Of a stretch of 64,000 bases of DNA, positions 34,131 through 46,400 are shown in pieces. The stretch's first letter is position 1. Every line of letters starts with the position of its first letter. This DNA comes from Akebia trifoliata (Eukaryota > Streptophyta > Magnoliopsida > Ranunculales > Lardizabalaceae), in NCBI GenBank assembly GCA_017979445.1, contig CM030707.1, positions 19,660,586-19,724,585 of the forward strand, written 5' to 3'. The translations under genes were made by a program, and so were the position numbers. Below the pieces are notes generated by a model that worked only from the letters and a program-made list of their open reading frames with translations, did no database searches and was not told where the DNA came from.

Positions 34131-35209
34131 ATTTTAAGTGATCATTCACATCTCGCTTTTATGAACATGACTGATTTCAAAACCCTTATAGAAATGGAGA
34201 TTTCTTGAGTGAAATCTATGAACATGTATCTATAGGTATAATGGTAAAATATGATATTATTATAAGCTTGTAAAGAAGTTAAAATAGGGTTAAAAATCAA
34301 AGGATTTATCGGATAGAGTCAAATCCGGATATGATCTTTGTTAATGCGATCTGAATCAATATTAAACAATTTGGATCTAGATATGGATATATTTAGTCCT
34401 CATTTGAATCCAAATGATATTTTATTATCCATCAAAATAAGGAGTAATTTAGACATGCCCTCTACGCTTCCAACCATAAGTTTTCAAACCTTGACCAATG
34501 TCTTCTACGAGACTAATAAGAAAATCATCAAAATAGTCTCATTTTCAACTTGTTATAAAAAACCCTTAATATTTTCCCCCAAACATTGGGTTTTGGCAAC
34601 AAGATTGCCATTGATTCTCTGTATCATTTGGTCAATTACTCGATTTTCTCCATTATTTTGTCTTTTAAATCAATGATAAAAAAAAATTAATAAATCTTAG
34701 ATTACTTTGCCAAACAAATTAAGAAAGAGTTTTAGGAGTGGAGATGATTTTAAGTTTATTAAATTAATCATAGGTTTTTGGCATGAGATTGAAGCTGAGA
34801 GTGATTTGATCATTTTCCTTTAAATCTCTCATAAAAGACTATGGTCAAGGAAAAGGGGGTATGCTAACAGTTTGAAAACAGAGGGGCCCAATAAATAATT
34901 AATAATTATAAGAGACGGCTGTCTTCCGTTAACAATCACTCGTGATAGACGTTTAAAGTTTCAGAAATTCAGACCAATTGTTAAATTTACCAAACTATCC
35001 CTGACATTATGCTTTTTCTCTTTCAACTTGTCCGAAACGAACCTCTAACGGCTACTTGGAGAAAGTTAATATTTAAACCTCCTCGGTTACCCCAACCAGT
35101 GCTACTAAAGCTTGGCATCTCTCTCTCTCTTTCACTGTGTTCTGAAACGCTCCCTCGAAGCATCCTTTCGAAACCCTAGATCTCTCTCTCTCTGTGAAAT
35201 CGAGCTTTA
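34131..35209 (+). promoter_or_regulatory. Upstream region and 5'UTR of the 701-aa protein gene
   Basis: No gene up to about 34850. Close to the start codon, an AT-rich TTAATATTTAAACC (about 35066) could serve as a TATA region. It is followed by two CT repeats (35120-35133 and 35181-35193), the pyrimidine patches usual in plant leaders. Transcription start not determinable. Confidence 0.4.
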
Positions 35210-38200
35210 ATGGAGGAAGTAGTTCAATCACCACCGAAGTTCAACAAGGAAGATGAAGACGATGACGAAATCTACGAGACGATCGAAGCACCAAAGTTCG
35301 TCGATTTCACACGTGATCTACCTCTCCCTGACGATCGCTCCTGGTTCTGCATACGTATTGGTGAGTTTTGATCTCCCCTGTTTTTTTTCTTTTTACAATT
35401 GGATTGATTTTGTTAGATAGTCTTGATCTGATCTGCAAAAAACTGAAGATCTTACTTTCCTCTACTCTGTAGATTTTGTTTATTTTTAGCTATGTCGTTG
35501 ATCTAAGTTTCAGAGTTCGAGTCCTGTCTACCTTTGTACTTTGAAATCTGAACATGCTTTAGATAGTAGTTAATCTTGGATTGAGTTTTGTTGATATTTT
35601 AGTGCCTGTTTGGATGATCATTTTGCGCCAAATTATGTTTTTTAACCTAAATAATGCTCTTAAAAAATAGAACGATTTATCAAAATTGTAGAACTACCGT
35701 TCCAGGATACTATCCATTTTAATTTCTTAAACAGAAATCGAAAACCAAAACGGAATATTTATGTCTGAATGAAGGGAAAAGTTTTACTGTTTTATAAACC
35801 AAAATTATTATTTTTCATTGTTTATTAAAACAGGGGAAAAATGTAGTGTTTTACAAAGCAGAAATTTTTTAAATAATATACTTTTCGTTTTATTAAAGGC
35901 AATCTAATGTTCAAATAAATAGACTCTCTAGCAATGGTTTCCCTCATTTATGTTGAGTGAATTAAGTTTTTTTTATGGATTTGCTTCATCAACTCTATAT
36001 GTAATTGCGTTTCAGGATGTGATCAAAAGCATGAAGAAATCGATCCCGACGCTCTTTACAAAAGTTTCGTGCTTCGGGTTAGTCATCAGTTTTCTTTCTT
36101 TTGTTTTAGTGATGTTGGTAGAATATTGGTCTTGAAGACTTATGATGCAGGTCATGGCAGCAAGGAGTCCCAATTTACGACTTCGAAAAGCACTAAGTAG
36201 ACAAGCGCCAAGGTGTGTTAAAATTTAAGTGTGTTTTACAGACTGATAAAAGTTATTCAAATAAATTTATCCGAGTGCATAAATATTTTAAAATCATATC
36301 TGATTCGATAGATTGTCCAAATTTTTTTTTATCATTTCCATATTTTCAACTTAATTTTAAACCTTCAATGGAGGATGGTGTTTCATTGTATTTTTTCTTA
36401 AACAAATTGGGTATCCATTAACAAGAGAATTTGTTCATCTTCTAGAGCAAATCTGAAATGCCCTCTTTCTGCTCCTGCGAAACCTTCCAAGTCTCGAATT
36501 TCTAGATTGAATGCAATCGCATCGATTTCTCAAAAGATGGTCGATGCCAAAGTGAAAGTAGTACATCCTCTTTCTAAGCTCAATTCGACTCCGAATTGCA
36601 AGGCAAAAGAACCTCCCATTGCTTCAAAAGCTTTGACAACTCCGAGACACAAAAAGGGCATCCCAAATCTAGATCCATTTCGAAGTGTTCGTAATCCAAA
36701 AACAACAGTTGCATTAACAAAGAATCGAGTTGTAGCAAAAGCCCTTGTCTTTAACTCACCTAAGAAAACTGAGAGGCAAAAGACTTCGTTTGAGAGCCGG
36801 ACTCCAATGAAAGAGATATGTTCTGGGATGAAGAAGCTTGAGATAAGCAGTCAAAGAAAAGTGTCCAAGAATTCCTCTAAACCATTGAGACGGACACTAC
36901 GTGGTCCTAATAAATCTGTGACTGCATTGGATCCTCTTAAATCACAATTGTCAACACAGAAGTCAAAAAATTGGGTTGAGGTTTCGGGTAATTCCAAGGA
37001 CCCAAAAGCCAAATCCTCATTAAGATGTCTGAGGAGGAAAAGCGGCACAAATTTAACGAAATTCCGAGGACCAAGAGTGCCACAAGAAGGGGTTGATAAT
37101 GTTTCTAGCGATATGGAGATTGATGGAAAGTCAAGGAATGGCTCTCCCGATGTTCGCTCTATAATACAGGGTAGTTCCAGGAGTAATGAAAGAAATGGCG
37201 AAGAACATATAATTACTGTGATAGCAAATTCAGAGACAGATGTTTCAAATTCTGAGATATATTTAGAAGAAAAAGATCCTCCTAAAATCCAAACTATAAA
37301 TGGAGAGGGAGACGAGAGTAACGAAGGAAATGGGCATGAAGAGATTCTTAGAGAAAAAGAAGTTTCAGTACTTCAAACATCAAATGGAGATGGAGTCGGG
37401 ACCAAAAAGAGAGACAACGATGACAAAGAAAATGTTGCAGCCCCTAATGATGATAGGTATCAACCTTAATTTTCGTTTTATGATATGAGTTTTAGATCAC
37501 CTTTTATCACAACTATACTCATTTCTTGCATTTGAAACTGTTAACAGAGCTTCTCAAAGAAACATTGACAAACATGAAGCTCAAGAAAACCGTAGAAAGG
37601 TAAATTTAGATCCGAATTTCTAAATTTTCAGAAGTTAGCTCCACATTTCTGACTATTGAAGAACATATGATGAATGTGGTGCAGGCAATCTGCGTAACGG
37701 GAAAAACTTTCAAAGGAAGTTCTACCATGGATGATACTTCAGGTTCCCAAGGAGGGAAGTACAAGAAAACAAAGCCAACAAACCCTAAACCATTCAGGCT
37801 CAGAACAGATGTAAGCCAAATTCCTACAGACCAAGATTTGATTTTTGAAAGTTACATTATTCTTTTGGGATTATTATCTGATAACAACATATACGTGTTG
37901 CATAACCAGGAAAGAGGAATTCTAAGGGAAGCAAACTTGGAGAAAAGGCATTTTCTTGCTCCTCTGAAAGAAATAACACAAGTTCCAAAACTTCCAGATC
38001 GAAACTCACGGAGAAGGCATGGAAATGAGGTACAAGTTCTATTTGAGCTGATTGTTTGCTTCTTTTTTACAAACCAGCAGAACAAAAACTAAATTAATAT
38101 TTGAATTTTTTTTTTCGACTTCTAAACTCTAGCGAAACAAGAAATCCAATGGACATGATGGCAACCAAATAGAGTTAGATAAAAGAATTCAGAAGGTTCA

Positions 38201-39312
38201 ACCTGTGAGTAGAATAAACATTAGTCTCTCAAATTTTTTAGGATGTTTTGCTGATTCTCACAGGAAAATCTACTTTGCAGCAGCCAAGGAAACCCACATA
38301 CCTTAGGACACCAAAATGTGCAGTGGAGCCTACGAAAATGGCCACAACCTCTACACATAGTCAAAAGAAGGTATCATAATTTTTGTTACTCTATCGCTGG
38401 AAACTTCAGTAATCTGTCTAGGGCTGCAACTCGGGCGGGTTGGGGATCAACCCACACTTGACTAACACCAGCACGTGCCCACGCCCAACCCAACCTTGGG
38501 CATGAAATGCTCAACCCAAGTTGGGTTGCCTCTTTTCTTATTAATACTAGATAATTTAGTAATGATAATGACTTATATGATATAAAGATAAGTCCACATA
38601 TGTGAACTATAAGCAAATTTGTACAGAAAAGGACAATAATGACTGAGTAATGTTTGGATTGAGAATTGTGAATGAGAAAGAGACAAAAATATTTAAAAAT
38701 TAATAACAATATTAAGTTTGGATTTGGGAAATCAGACAACCCGATGTCTATTCCCGAACCCAACCCTCTATGTGATTCGGTCAAGTTTTTTTGCCCAAAC
38801 CCTAGCTGTGCCCTAAATCTGACTAAGTTGGAAACCTAACTTTGTGAATGAAAACAGATGGAAGATGGAAAGGAGAAAGCTTTGGATAAAAAACTGGAGA
38901 ATCGAACAACAGCAAAGTCACAGTTGTTGCGGCGACAATTTGTCAGGCCTCAAAGGTTTCCACTCCTACCTTGTTTAAGATTGTCTCGATACGTGACTAA
39001 CAACGATACATGATCTTTGATAGGACTGAACTAAAACAATTATCTTGCAGGGTGGGTGGAACAAGAAAGGCAGCAATATCGATAGTGTCACCAGTTCAGC
39101 TGAGTGTAATAAAGGAAAATTCGTCAACCATTTCAAGAATCAAGGATGCTGCACAGCCAGAGAAGAATGGCACAATCACAACCGATGCAGTTGGTGCTGC
39201 TGCTTCTGCTGGTAGGTCTTCCTCGAGAGGAAGAAGGCCCACAACAGTTCCGAAGGAACCGATCTTTCACAGGATCCATACACCAAAGGGCTGCACAAAA
39301 TTCTCGTCATAA
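35210..39312 (+). CDS. Uncharacterised plant basic protein (701 aa), possibly TPX2-related
   Basis: Eleven exons join in phase with GT-AG signals: 35210-35360, 36016-36077, 36151-36212, 36446-37456, 37548-37599, 37685-37810, 37910-38029, 38133-38204, 38281-38370, 38858-38955, 39051-39312 (2106 nt). The N-terminus is acidic (EDEDDDEIYET), followed by KFVDFTRDL and RSWFCIRIGCDQKHEE, then a conserved-looking block VMAARSPNLRLRKALSRQAP and CPLSAPAKPSKSRISRL. The middle is Lys/Ser-rich (about residues 100-430), and PFRLRTDERGILREANLEK spans the exon 6/7 join. The FRLRTxERG stretch resembles a motif in TPX2-type microtubule proteins. That, and a nuclear location from the basic clusters, are inference. 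I do not recognise a named gene. All joins are clean, so it appears functional. A MITE sits in intron 9. Confidence 0.88.
38419..38815. mobile_element. hAT-like MITE in intron 9 (TAGGGCTG family, copy 3)
   Basis: The ends are TAGGGCTGCAACTCGGGC and the complement of TAGGGCACAGCTAGGG. The flanks AATCTGTC (38411-38418) and AATCTGAC (38816-38823) match 7 of 8, as expected for an aged hAT target duplication. GGGCGGGTTGGG/CCCAACCC subterminal motifs are typical of this family here. The spurious minus-strand frame at 38386-38784 is read through this element. Confidence 0.75.
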
Positions 39313-40401
39313 CGATATCCTAGGTGGGAGGAGAGTCCCAGAATGATGTTCAATTTTTTTCATTGAATTAGCTTTGCTTGTCTAAATTTTACTTGGCAAT
39401 TTTTTCATTTAATCTTGACAGCCAGATTGTGTGAACATGATTCAACGACTTTGGAAACTAGAGTTGGGTTCGTTTTAGTTGTTGTTAGAGAAGCTAAGTT
39501 TTTTCTTGGAATAAGCAACACAACATTAAAGTTTAACATATTTCCTCTAAATAAATTGAAATATTTTACTTTCAATAAGGTTCGACATGAAATTTAACAA
39601 CTAATTTTTTTTTGTACAGATTTTGATAGAAATCATTTTCCTTTTTGCTAATTATAAAAATAATTATATTTTATCAAAAAATAAATAAAAAATCAAAATT
39701 TTCCTCCCAAACCTCCAATTTTTTGCATCTGACTATCTTCTCGGAATAACCCAATCGGAATAACTGGAAACCCAATTCCAGATCCCTTTTCCAATACCCG
39801 ATTCAAACAAAAATCGATAGGAACCACCATCAACAGAATCATGGACGAGAGGCCTCACAAAACCATCAGTTCAACCCAATTGTAAAATTCAGGTTTAAGG
39901 TCATATATGGACCCAAAGACCACCTCATCCATCAAAAAATTGAAAGGCAGGTCCCAACATTCAAGAATCGACCCCCTTTACTATTTAAACTTGACCCCTC
40001 GCATTTAATTCAATTAATTAGGGTCTATAGTTGGCTCAACATGATCCAATAAGCTATCATACTCGAATTGAAGACCCATATTTTTAGTTACCTACATTAA
40101 AAATTGTATTAAAAAACAAAATAAATTAGATAGGTTCAATTATTGGGTCCTTCCCCTGATCCTAATACCTTATGATACTGGGTCTGGATCCCCACTGTTG
40201 AAACCCCGTGAGATCCATATCCAATAGACCTATTAGGTCAGTTTTAGACTTTTTGTATACCACACTGACAGAGATAAAGGAGGGGAGGGATTGGTTATCA
40301 CCAAACATGAACTAAAAAATTGCCATTACTTTCTCTTTAAACCAAATATGAGATTACAGAAGGATACATCATGAGAGAAACAAGACTTTAAAACTCACTA
40401 G
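39313..40401. other. Convergent intergenic space
   Basis: About 1.1 kb between the 3' ends of two convergent genes, so it should carry both 3'UTRs. GGGTCC/GGACCC-type short palindromic stretches occur at 39895-40230. No gene or clear element. Confidence 0.55.
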
Positions 40402-43400
40402 TCATTCGTGTGGCGATGATCTCCATGAAGAAATTTTCTTGGCATTCCAAGCACCCGAACCAGCTTTGCGCTCTACTCGTTTTCTCTTCTTCTTTGGAAC
40501 ATGTAAATTGGGGGGTAAACAATACTTCCGAACCGGGTGTTCCTGAGTCTCAATGGTTTCCTGAGCCGGGTCAGGGTCTGGAGTTGGAATCGACGGGGTC
40601 ACGATATTCTTCTCTTGTTCTTTCATTGGTTCCTGATATTTGGGGCCTAAACAATACTTCAGAACCGTCTCTTCTCGAGTCTCAATGGTTTTCTGAACCG
40701 GGACAGGTTCTGGAGTCGAAATCGATGGGATAACGATGTTCTTCTCTTCTTCTTTTACTAGTTCCGGAGGCTTCTCTATTGGCAGATTACTTACCATTTC
40801 AAAATTATGCAATTCTTTGTCAGCTAACTGATTATGTATCAGAACGTCATCGACAATCTGCAGATACCAACATTAGAATCAATCACGCCTCTTCAATTCG
40901 AAGACCTAGAACAGAGACAGATCTCATTTAGGCCCAAAGAAAAACCAGGAACTCCTATCTACTCATAGTCGATAAAGAAAGGGTATTTTAGAACCACCCA
41001 CCTGTTAAATTGGTGTTATTAGGTTTACCCCCTTTGACCGTAAGTCAACGTTGCTTTCTCTTGATGATTTAACGGTGAAATTTTGATTTAGTAATTTAAG
41101 TATTTGAAGAGCATTTTGAATATAAAAATTTCACCGTTAAATCATTAAGAAAATGCAACGGTGACTTATAGTCAAGGGGGTAAACCTAATATCACCAATT
41201 TAACAGGGGGTTATTTTTAAAATACCCATAAAGAAATTTTACCAAGGAAGACCACCACCCTATATGTGAGTCATAACAAGGTCAGAAGAGAATCACTACA
41301 AAATTTGGAATAAAGCGACCACTAATATAGATAATAAGAAAATCAATTTTCACGATATAAAAAAATACCGATAAAATTATGCAAATTAAGAGAGTAAATG
41401 CTCACATCTTGGCATAAATTTTCAATTTGAGGCTGATCAAGATAGGCTTCAGTAGCAGATAACTGCACCATCATGTTTTCAATTATATTGGAAAAAGGAG
41501 TGACCTCTCCATGACTTGAAACTTCAATTCGAGGAATCGTGTTGCCATTTCTAGGAGAGGAAGTCAGACTTCGAGCAAAGCTCATAGGAAGCTTACTTGG
41601 CACGAGAAGGCTCAAATTTTCTGTGGAAGAGACTTTTATAGCATTAACAGTAAGCAACTTGTCCATCTGACTCTTCAGCTTCTGCACTCGAGACTGCAAA
41701 GTTTCGATCTTCAGGAAGACCTTCTCTAAGGAACTATCACTTTGTTTAATCTCAAGTGATGGCCATTCAGAATTAATGTCAAACTCATCGTTCTTATTAT
41801 TATCTACAGCAGTCACTGCACCAAGAAAAAAAATTAGAAAGCAGTTTGGAAAATGTGAAATTTTATGAAGAAAAGCTAGAGAAGGGTTCTCAATATTTGA
41901 AGTGGTATAAGGTTTTGTGCAAACACATCCCAAATGATGAGGTCGACAACATTAACCCCATTATGCCATTAAACAACAAGATTAAGAAGAATAAAAATGA
42001 AAAACAAGTTTCATTTAAGAAGTAATAAGAAAGTGCAGGAACCTCACTAAAGGAAAGAAACCTGTATATGGTTTTTTTATAGGTAAGCTGGACTTGAACC
42101 AACTGAGCAATGGGCCTAAGCCCCAGGGTATATGGAATTGGAAGATGGATAAATTGAAATCATCGTAGGGAACATTCAAACTATCAATGAGAGCACAACC
42201 TTGGATGCAAATAATAAAATATCCACGTATCATTCTCTTATTATTAAGTTATACTTAAATGGATTATAAAATGACAACACATCTGCAGATGAGGCACAAC
42301 TTAAACCCCAAGGGGTTGGCCTAGTGGCAAGCTGAGCTTTGATAAGCTCCTCAGGAAGGGTAGGTCAAGTGTTGGAAACCCCACGAAGCAATGAATTCCT
42401 TGGAGCCACCCTCCAAGGTCCAGTTGACCCACGACTCAACCAGTTGCAAGTAGGACTTTCCGAGTGGGCGGTGTATGCGACCGTTGGATTAGTCTCACCA
42501 GAAGGGTGGGGATACCCACGATAAGAGAGACACAAAAAAAATTCTTACCTTGGCTACAATCATCATCGGCCGAAGCACCATCTACATCAAACCTCTTATT
42601 TTCTGCAATATATCACATAGGGAAATTATACATGACTACACTCAGTGAACAAAAAGAAAAATATAAAAACATTAATGCAAACAGTTTATTATATACCATA
42701 ATAGGAGAACAGGTTGTGAAATGAAATAGAGGATGATATATCAACCATGTCTTCAACCTTCTTTCTTTTCCTCCTCTTCATGGCCTTTCTTCTTTGACTT
42801 CGTCTAGAAAATGGAAGTGATCTCGCACAACCTTCTGATGGGTATTGCTCTAACTCGAACTGCTTTCTCTGATCATATGTTACAAGTTCTCTGTCATATC
42901 TTAATGCCTGGGACTGAAAATCCTTTATCCTCAGTTCCATCCATTTGCATCGCCACATCAGAGGACGTATATATCTCCTCCAATGAGACGTCGTCTTCTT
43001 CTTCCTGAAAAATTGGAAACATAGACAAGTGGTCTGCATAGTTGAATATTAATTCAAATTATTGTAAAACAAACACGAATTACTAACCAAATATTGTCAG
43101 TCATGAATTTTATAAATCACGGCTAACTTCAAATGTGGAAAATAGCAGTTTAAGTGCTTCGGCTCTCTCATTTCTTAAAGTTTGGCATCACCCGCCCCTA
43201 ATCATCATTACTTCTTGGGCACTTGTACAATTCAAGGAGCCACATGTACCAGCCTAATACTATTCTAGAGTTGCGCATGCCAACAACATGGGCATCCTCT
43301 TTGGAGTCAAAGAGGGTAAAAGAGGAAAAAGAATAGAGTTGGAGAAGTATATTGGAAAAATGAGGAGAAAGGAAAGGCAATAGAGTTGGAAGGGTATTAT

Positions 43401-46400
43401 TGGAAAGGGGGTCAAAAGAGGAAAGGCAATAAAGTTGAAAGGGTATTCTTGGAAAGGAATAGAAGAGGAAGGACAATAAAGTTAAAAGTTGTCCTTGATA
43501 TTCATAGTGAGATTAAATCCAAATCCATCTTTATGGAGGAATATAAAGGGAGTGAGGCCCACCATTATGATTTATTATATAGATTCTTTCCTAAATCTTT
43601 CTTCCTTGCCCCCCTTAATGTATGTCCCTTGTTCAAATTGGCATCAAAGTAAGAACCATAGTTCCGACTCAAAATCTTCAAGGAATTCAGCAAGGCAACT
43701 GTCACAAATCATTCATGACTTCAAGTCCTGTGGATTATAATCCATATAAAGTAATAGACGGAGATATGTATTGTTGGTCTCAAGCCCAAATAATAGAGGG
43801 TTACATCAAGTTGGTAGCCAGTGTAAAAATTGGCCATACCTTAACATGAATCCTAATCAAACATCTAATTTTATTCATGCTAGGGAATTCCCTAGAAGTG
43901 ACATGCTACAATGGAGCTTGAATGGGAAGTAGGCAAGGGTTAGCTAGAACATCCTTTGGAAATAATGCTCAATTGTGGTGAGCAAGGGTTCTCGCGTTAG
44001 GATAGACTACTGCGAGTAAAGACGTTAGTCCAAGAGTGTAAGATTTGTTTAGCCAATTGGAACTTTTTTTTTTGAAAAGTATAATATATTGAAAAAAGGC
44101 GGTAAACAAAGTACAAGGAGGCCAAGGAAGCCTCACAAAGGGCAGCAATACAAGATAAAACAAAAGAAAACCAAATATCAATGAATACATAAAAGGTTCC
44201 ATCTAAAAACAAAAGTCATCAAAAGTAAACCCCGTAAATTCTCTGTACTGTTTTAACCAAAGGTACAAAGAGCCCAAAACCTCTAAGAAACCTACATGAG
44301 AGCTTCTACTCTTACTACTGAACACCATGTTGTTTCTCTCGTTCCAGACCCCCCAAGCAATAGCCGAAGGTAGCATAGCCCACAGGAGTCTTTTTCTGGA
44401 ATGGAAAGCATTATTGGCCCACCCTGCTAAAATCGAGGAAAACTTACGAGGAAAGACCGAACTGATACAGAATAGATCAAGGAAAGTTGACCAAATAAAA
44501 TGAGAAAAGGGGCAGTGAATTAAGAGATGATCCACAAATTCCTCATCCCTCAAACAAAGAGGGCAACGATTGGGAGTGATCCAACCCCGAATAATCAAAT
44601 TATTCGGATAGAGAATAGCTTAAGAGTTAGTGGATACAATTAAAAAAAGAAAAAATTAAAATAGCTTATTTGCAAGCAGTGTTTTAAAATTCATACGCCT
44701 CGCCTCAAAGCATATGCTTCATGCCTTGAGGCTTACAACTCAATGGTGTAAGGCGTACGCCTCATGCCTCACGCCTCAATAATACCTGAGGCTTATGCCT
44801 CAATTTTTTGGCAGCCACCAATGTCATGGGTTAAAAAAAATCATGTTTTCTTGTTTTATTTTACACAAATAACCTCCCCACACCTCAATTTGTTCTACAA
44901 CCACCAATGTCGTGGGTTAAAAAAATCATTTTTTTTTTGTTTTCTTGCTTTATTTTACACAAATAACCTCCTCACGCCTCAATTTGTTATGCAATCACCA
45001 ATGTCATGGGTAAAAAAAATCATTTTTTTGTTTTCTTGCCCCCCCCCCCTCCCAATCCCAATGTCTTTTATTTACTAAAGTCTACTAAATAGAAATGTTT
45101 TTTGTCTTCTAAACATAGGTTATCGAGAGATCTCTCAAAATCACTCTTTGAAACCCTAAAATCACCCTACACCAAGTTTTCTTCCTAGAGGCTTCAATGC
45201 TCATCCGATTTCGAATTCATTGGTTCCACGACTTTCTTACGTAGATTATGATCAAATAGAAATGTTTTTGTTTTCTTGCCCCCCCCCCCCCCCCAACCCC
45301 AATGTCTTTTATTTACTAAAGTCTACTAAATAGAAATGTTTTTTGTCTTCTAAACATAGGTTATCGAGAGATCTCTCAAAATCACTCTTTGAAACCCTAA
45401 AATCTCCCTACACCAAGTTTTCTTCCTAGAGGCTTCAATGCTCATCCGATTTCGAATTCATTGGTTCCATGACTTTCTTACGAAGATTATGATCAAATAG
45501 AACCAACAAATCAAGAATTTTCTAAGGTTTTAATGTATGTGATTTTTCTATGTACATTCTTGAGATTTTTACCTATTTTTTTTCTCCCAAATCTCATATT
45601 TCTCTCTTGTTTTTGTGTTTGATTGTTTTTTTTTATTTTTTATTCTACCTATTTATGATGGTAGTTGATAAAAAAAAAACCCTAGAGGAAGTGGTAAAGA
45701 AGTACAAAACGGTGGGGGTAATAGAAAAAACTCTGCTTAGAAGCATGGGGTTGAAGTTGATGGACCTAATTCAGGTGGGCCAAGAACTTATTTGTACAAA
45801 AAATGCCTTTATTGTTTTAAAACCATAATAAGAGAGTTTGAAAGATCATCTTGCGGCTACTAGAAAAACGTTGCTTCATGCCCACATGTACCTAAAGATG
45901 TTAAAAATGAAATGAAAGATTACTACTTATTAAAAGGGTAAGAAAAGAAGATAATGAGCCAAAGAAATTTAGAAAATTTGGCCAATGAAGGAGCATATTT
46001 TGGTGGCCCTATAGAAAATGTTGGCTCCGCACCGAGTTTTGGAGTAGGAGGAGGTAGTATTGGTAGGGAGGGTGTTCAATTTTGGAGTTGTTTCTTCAAG
46101 AGGAATTAAGAAACCTATAGATACTGTAGTTAATGTTGAAGAAGATTGTTGAAATCCAATATCCCAAAGTTCTCCGATTATAAATAAAAAAGAATTGAGA
46201 AACCAAGTATGCTTGGACATTGATTGGTTTGATGTTTTGCAATAAAGACCATGAAACCCTTAGTAAGTGTTTTGAAAATGATGGATTCAGATAAAGTATC
46301 AGCAAAAGGTTTCATATATGGGTCCATGGATGCAACAAAAAAAGAAATTGCAAAGCACTTGGGTGGTGATGAAGACAAGTACAAACCCATATAGGTGATA

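Noticed and set aside
38386..38784. 132-aa minus-strand frame in intron 9
   Set aside because: It coincides with the hAT MITE (38419-38815) and its AACCC-rich subterminal repeats. No coding signature.
42060..42130. tRNA-like sequence (TTGCTCAGTTGGTTCAAGTCC on the minus strand)
   Set aside because: A-box and B-box-like words are almost fused, with no room for arms or an acceptor stem. At most a deleted SINE fragment.
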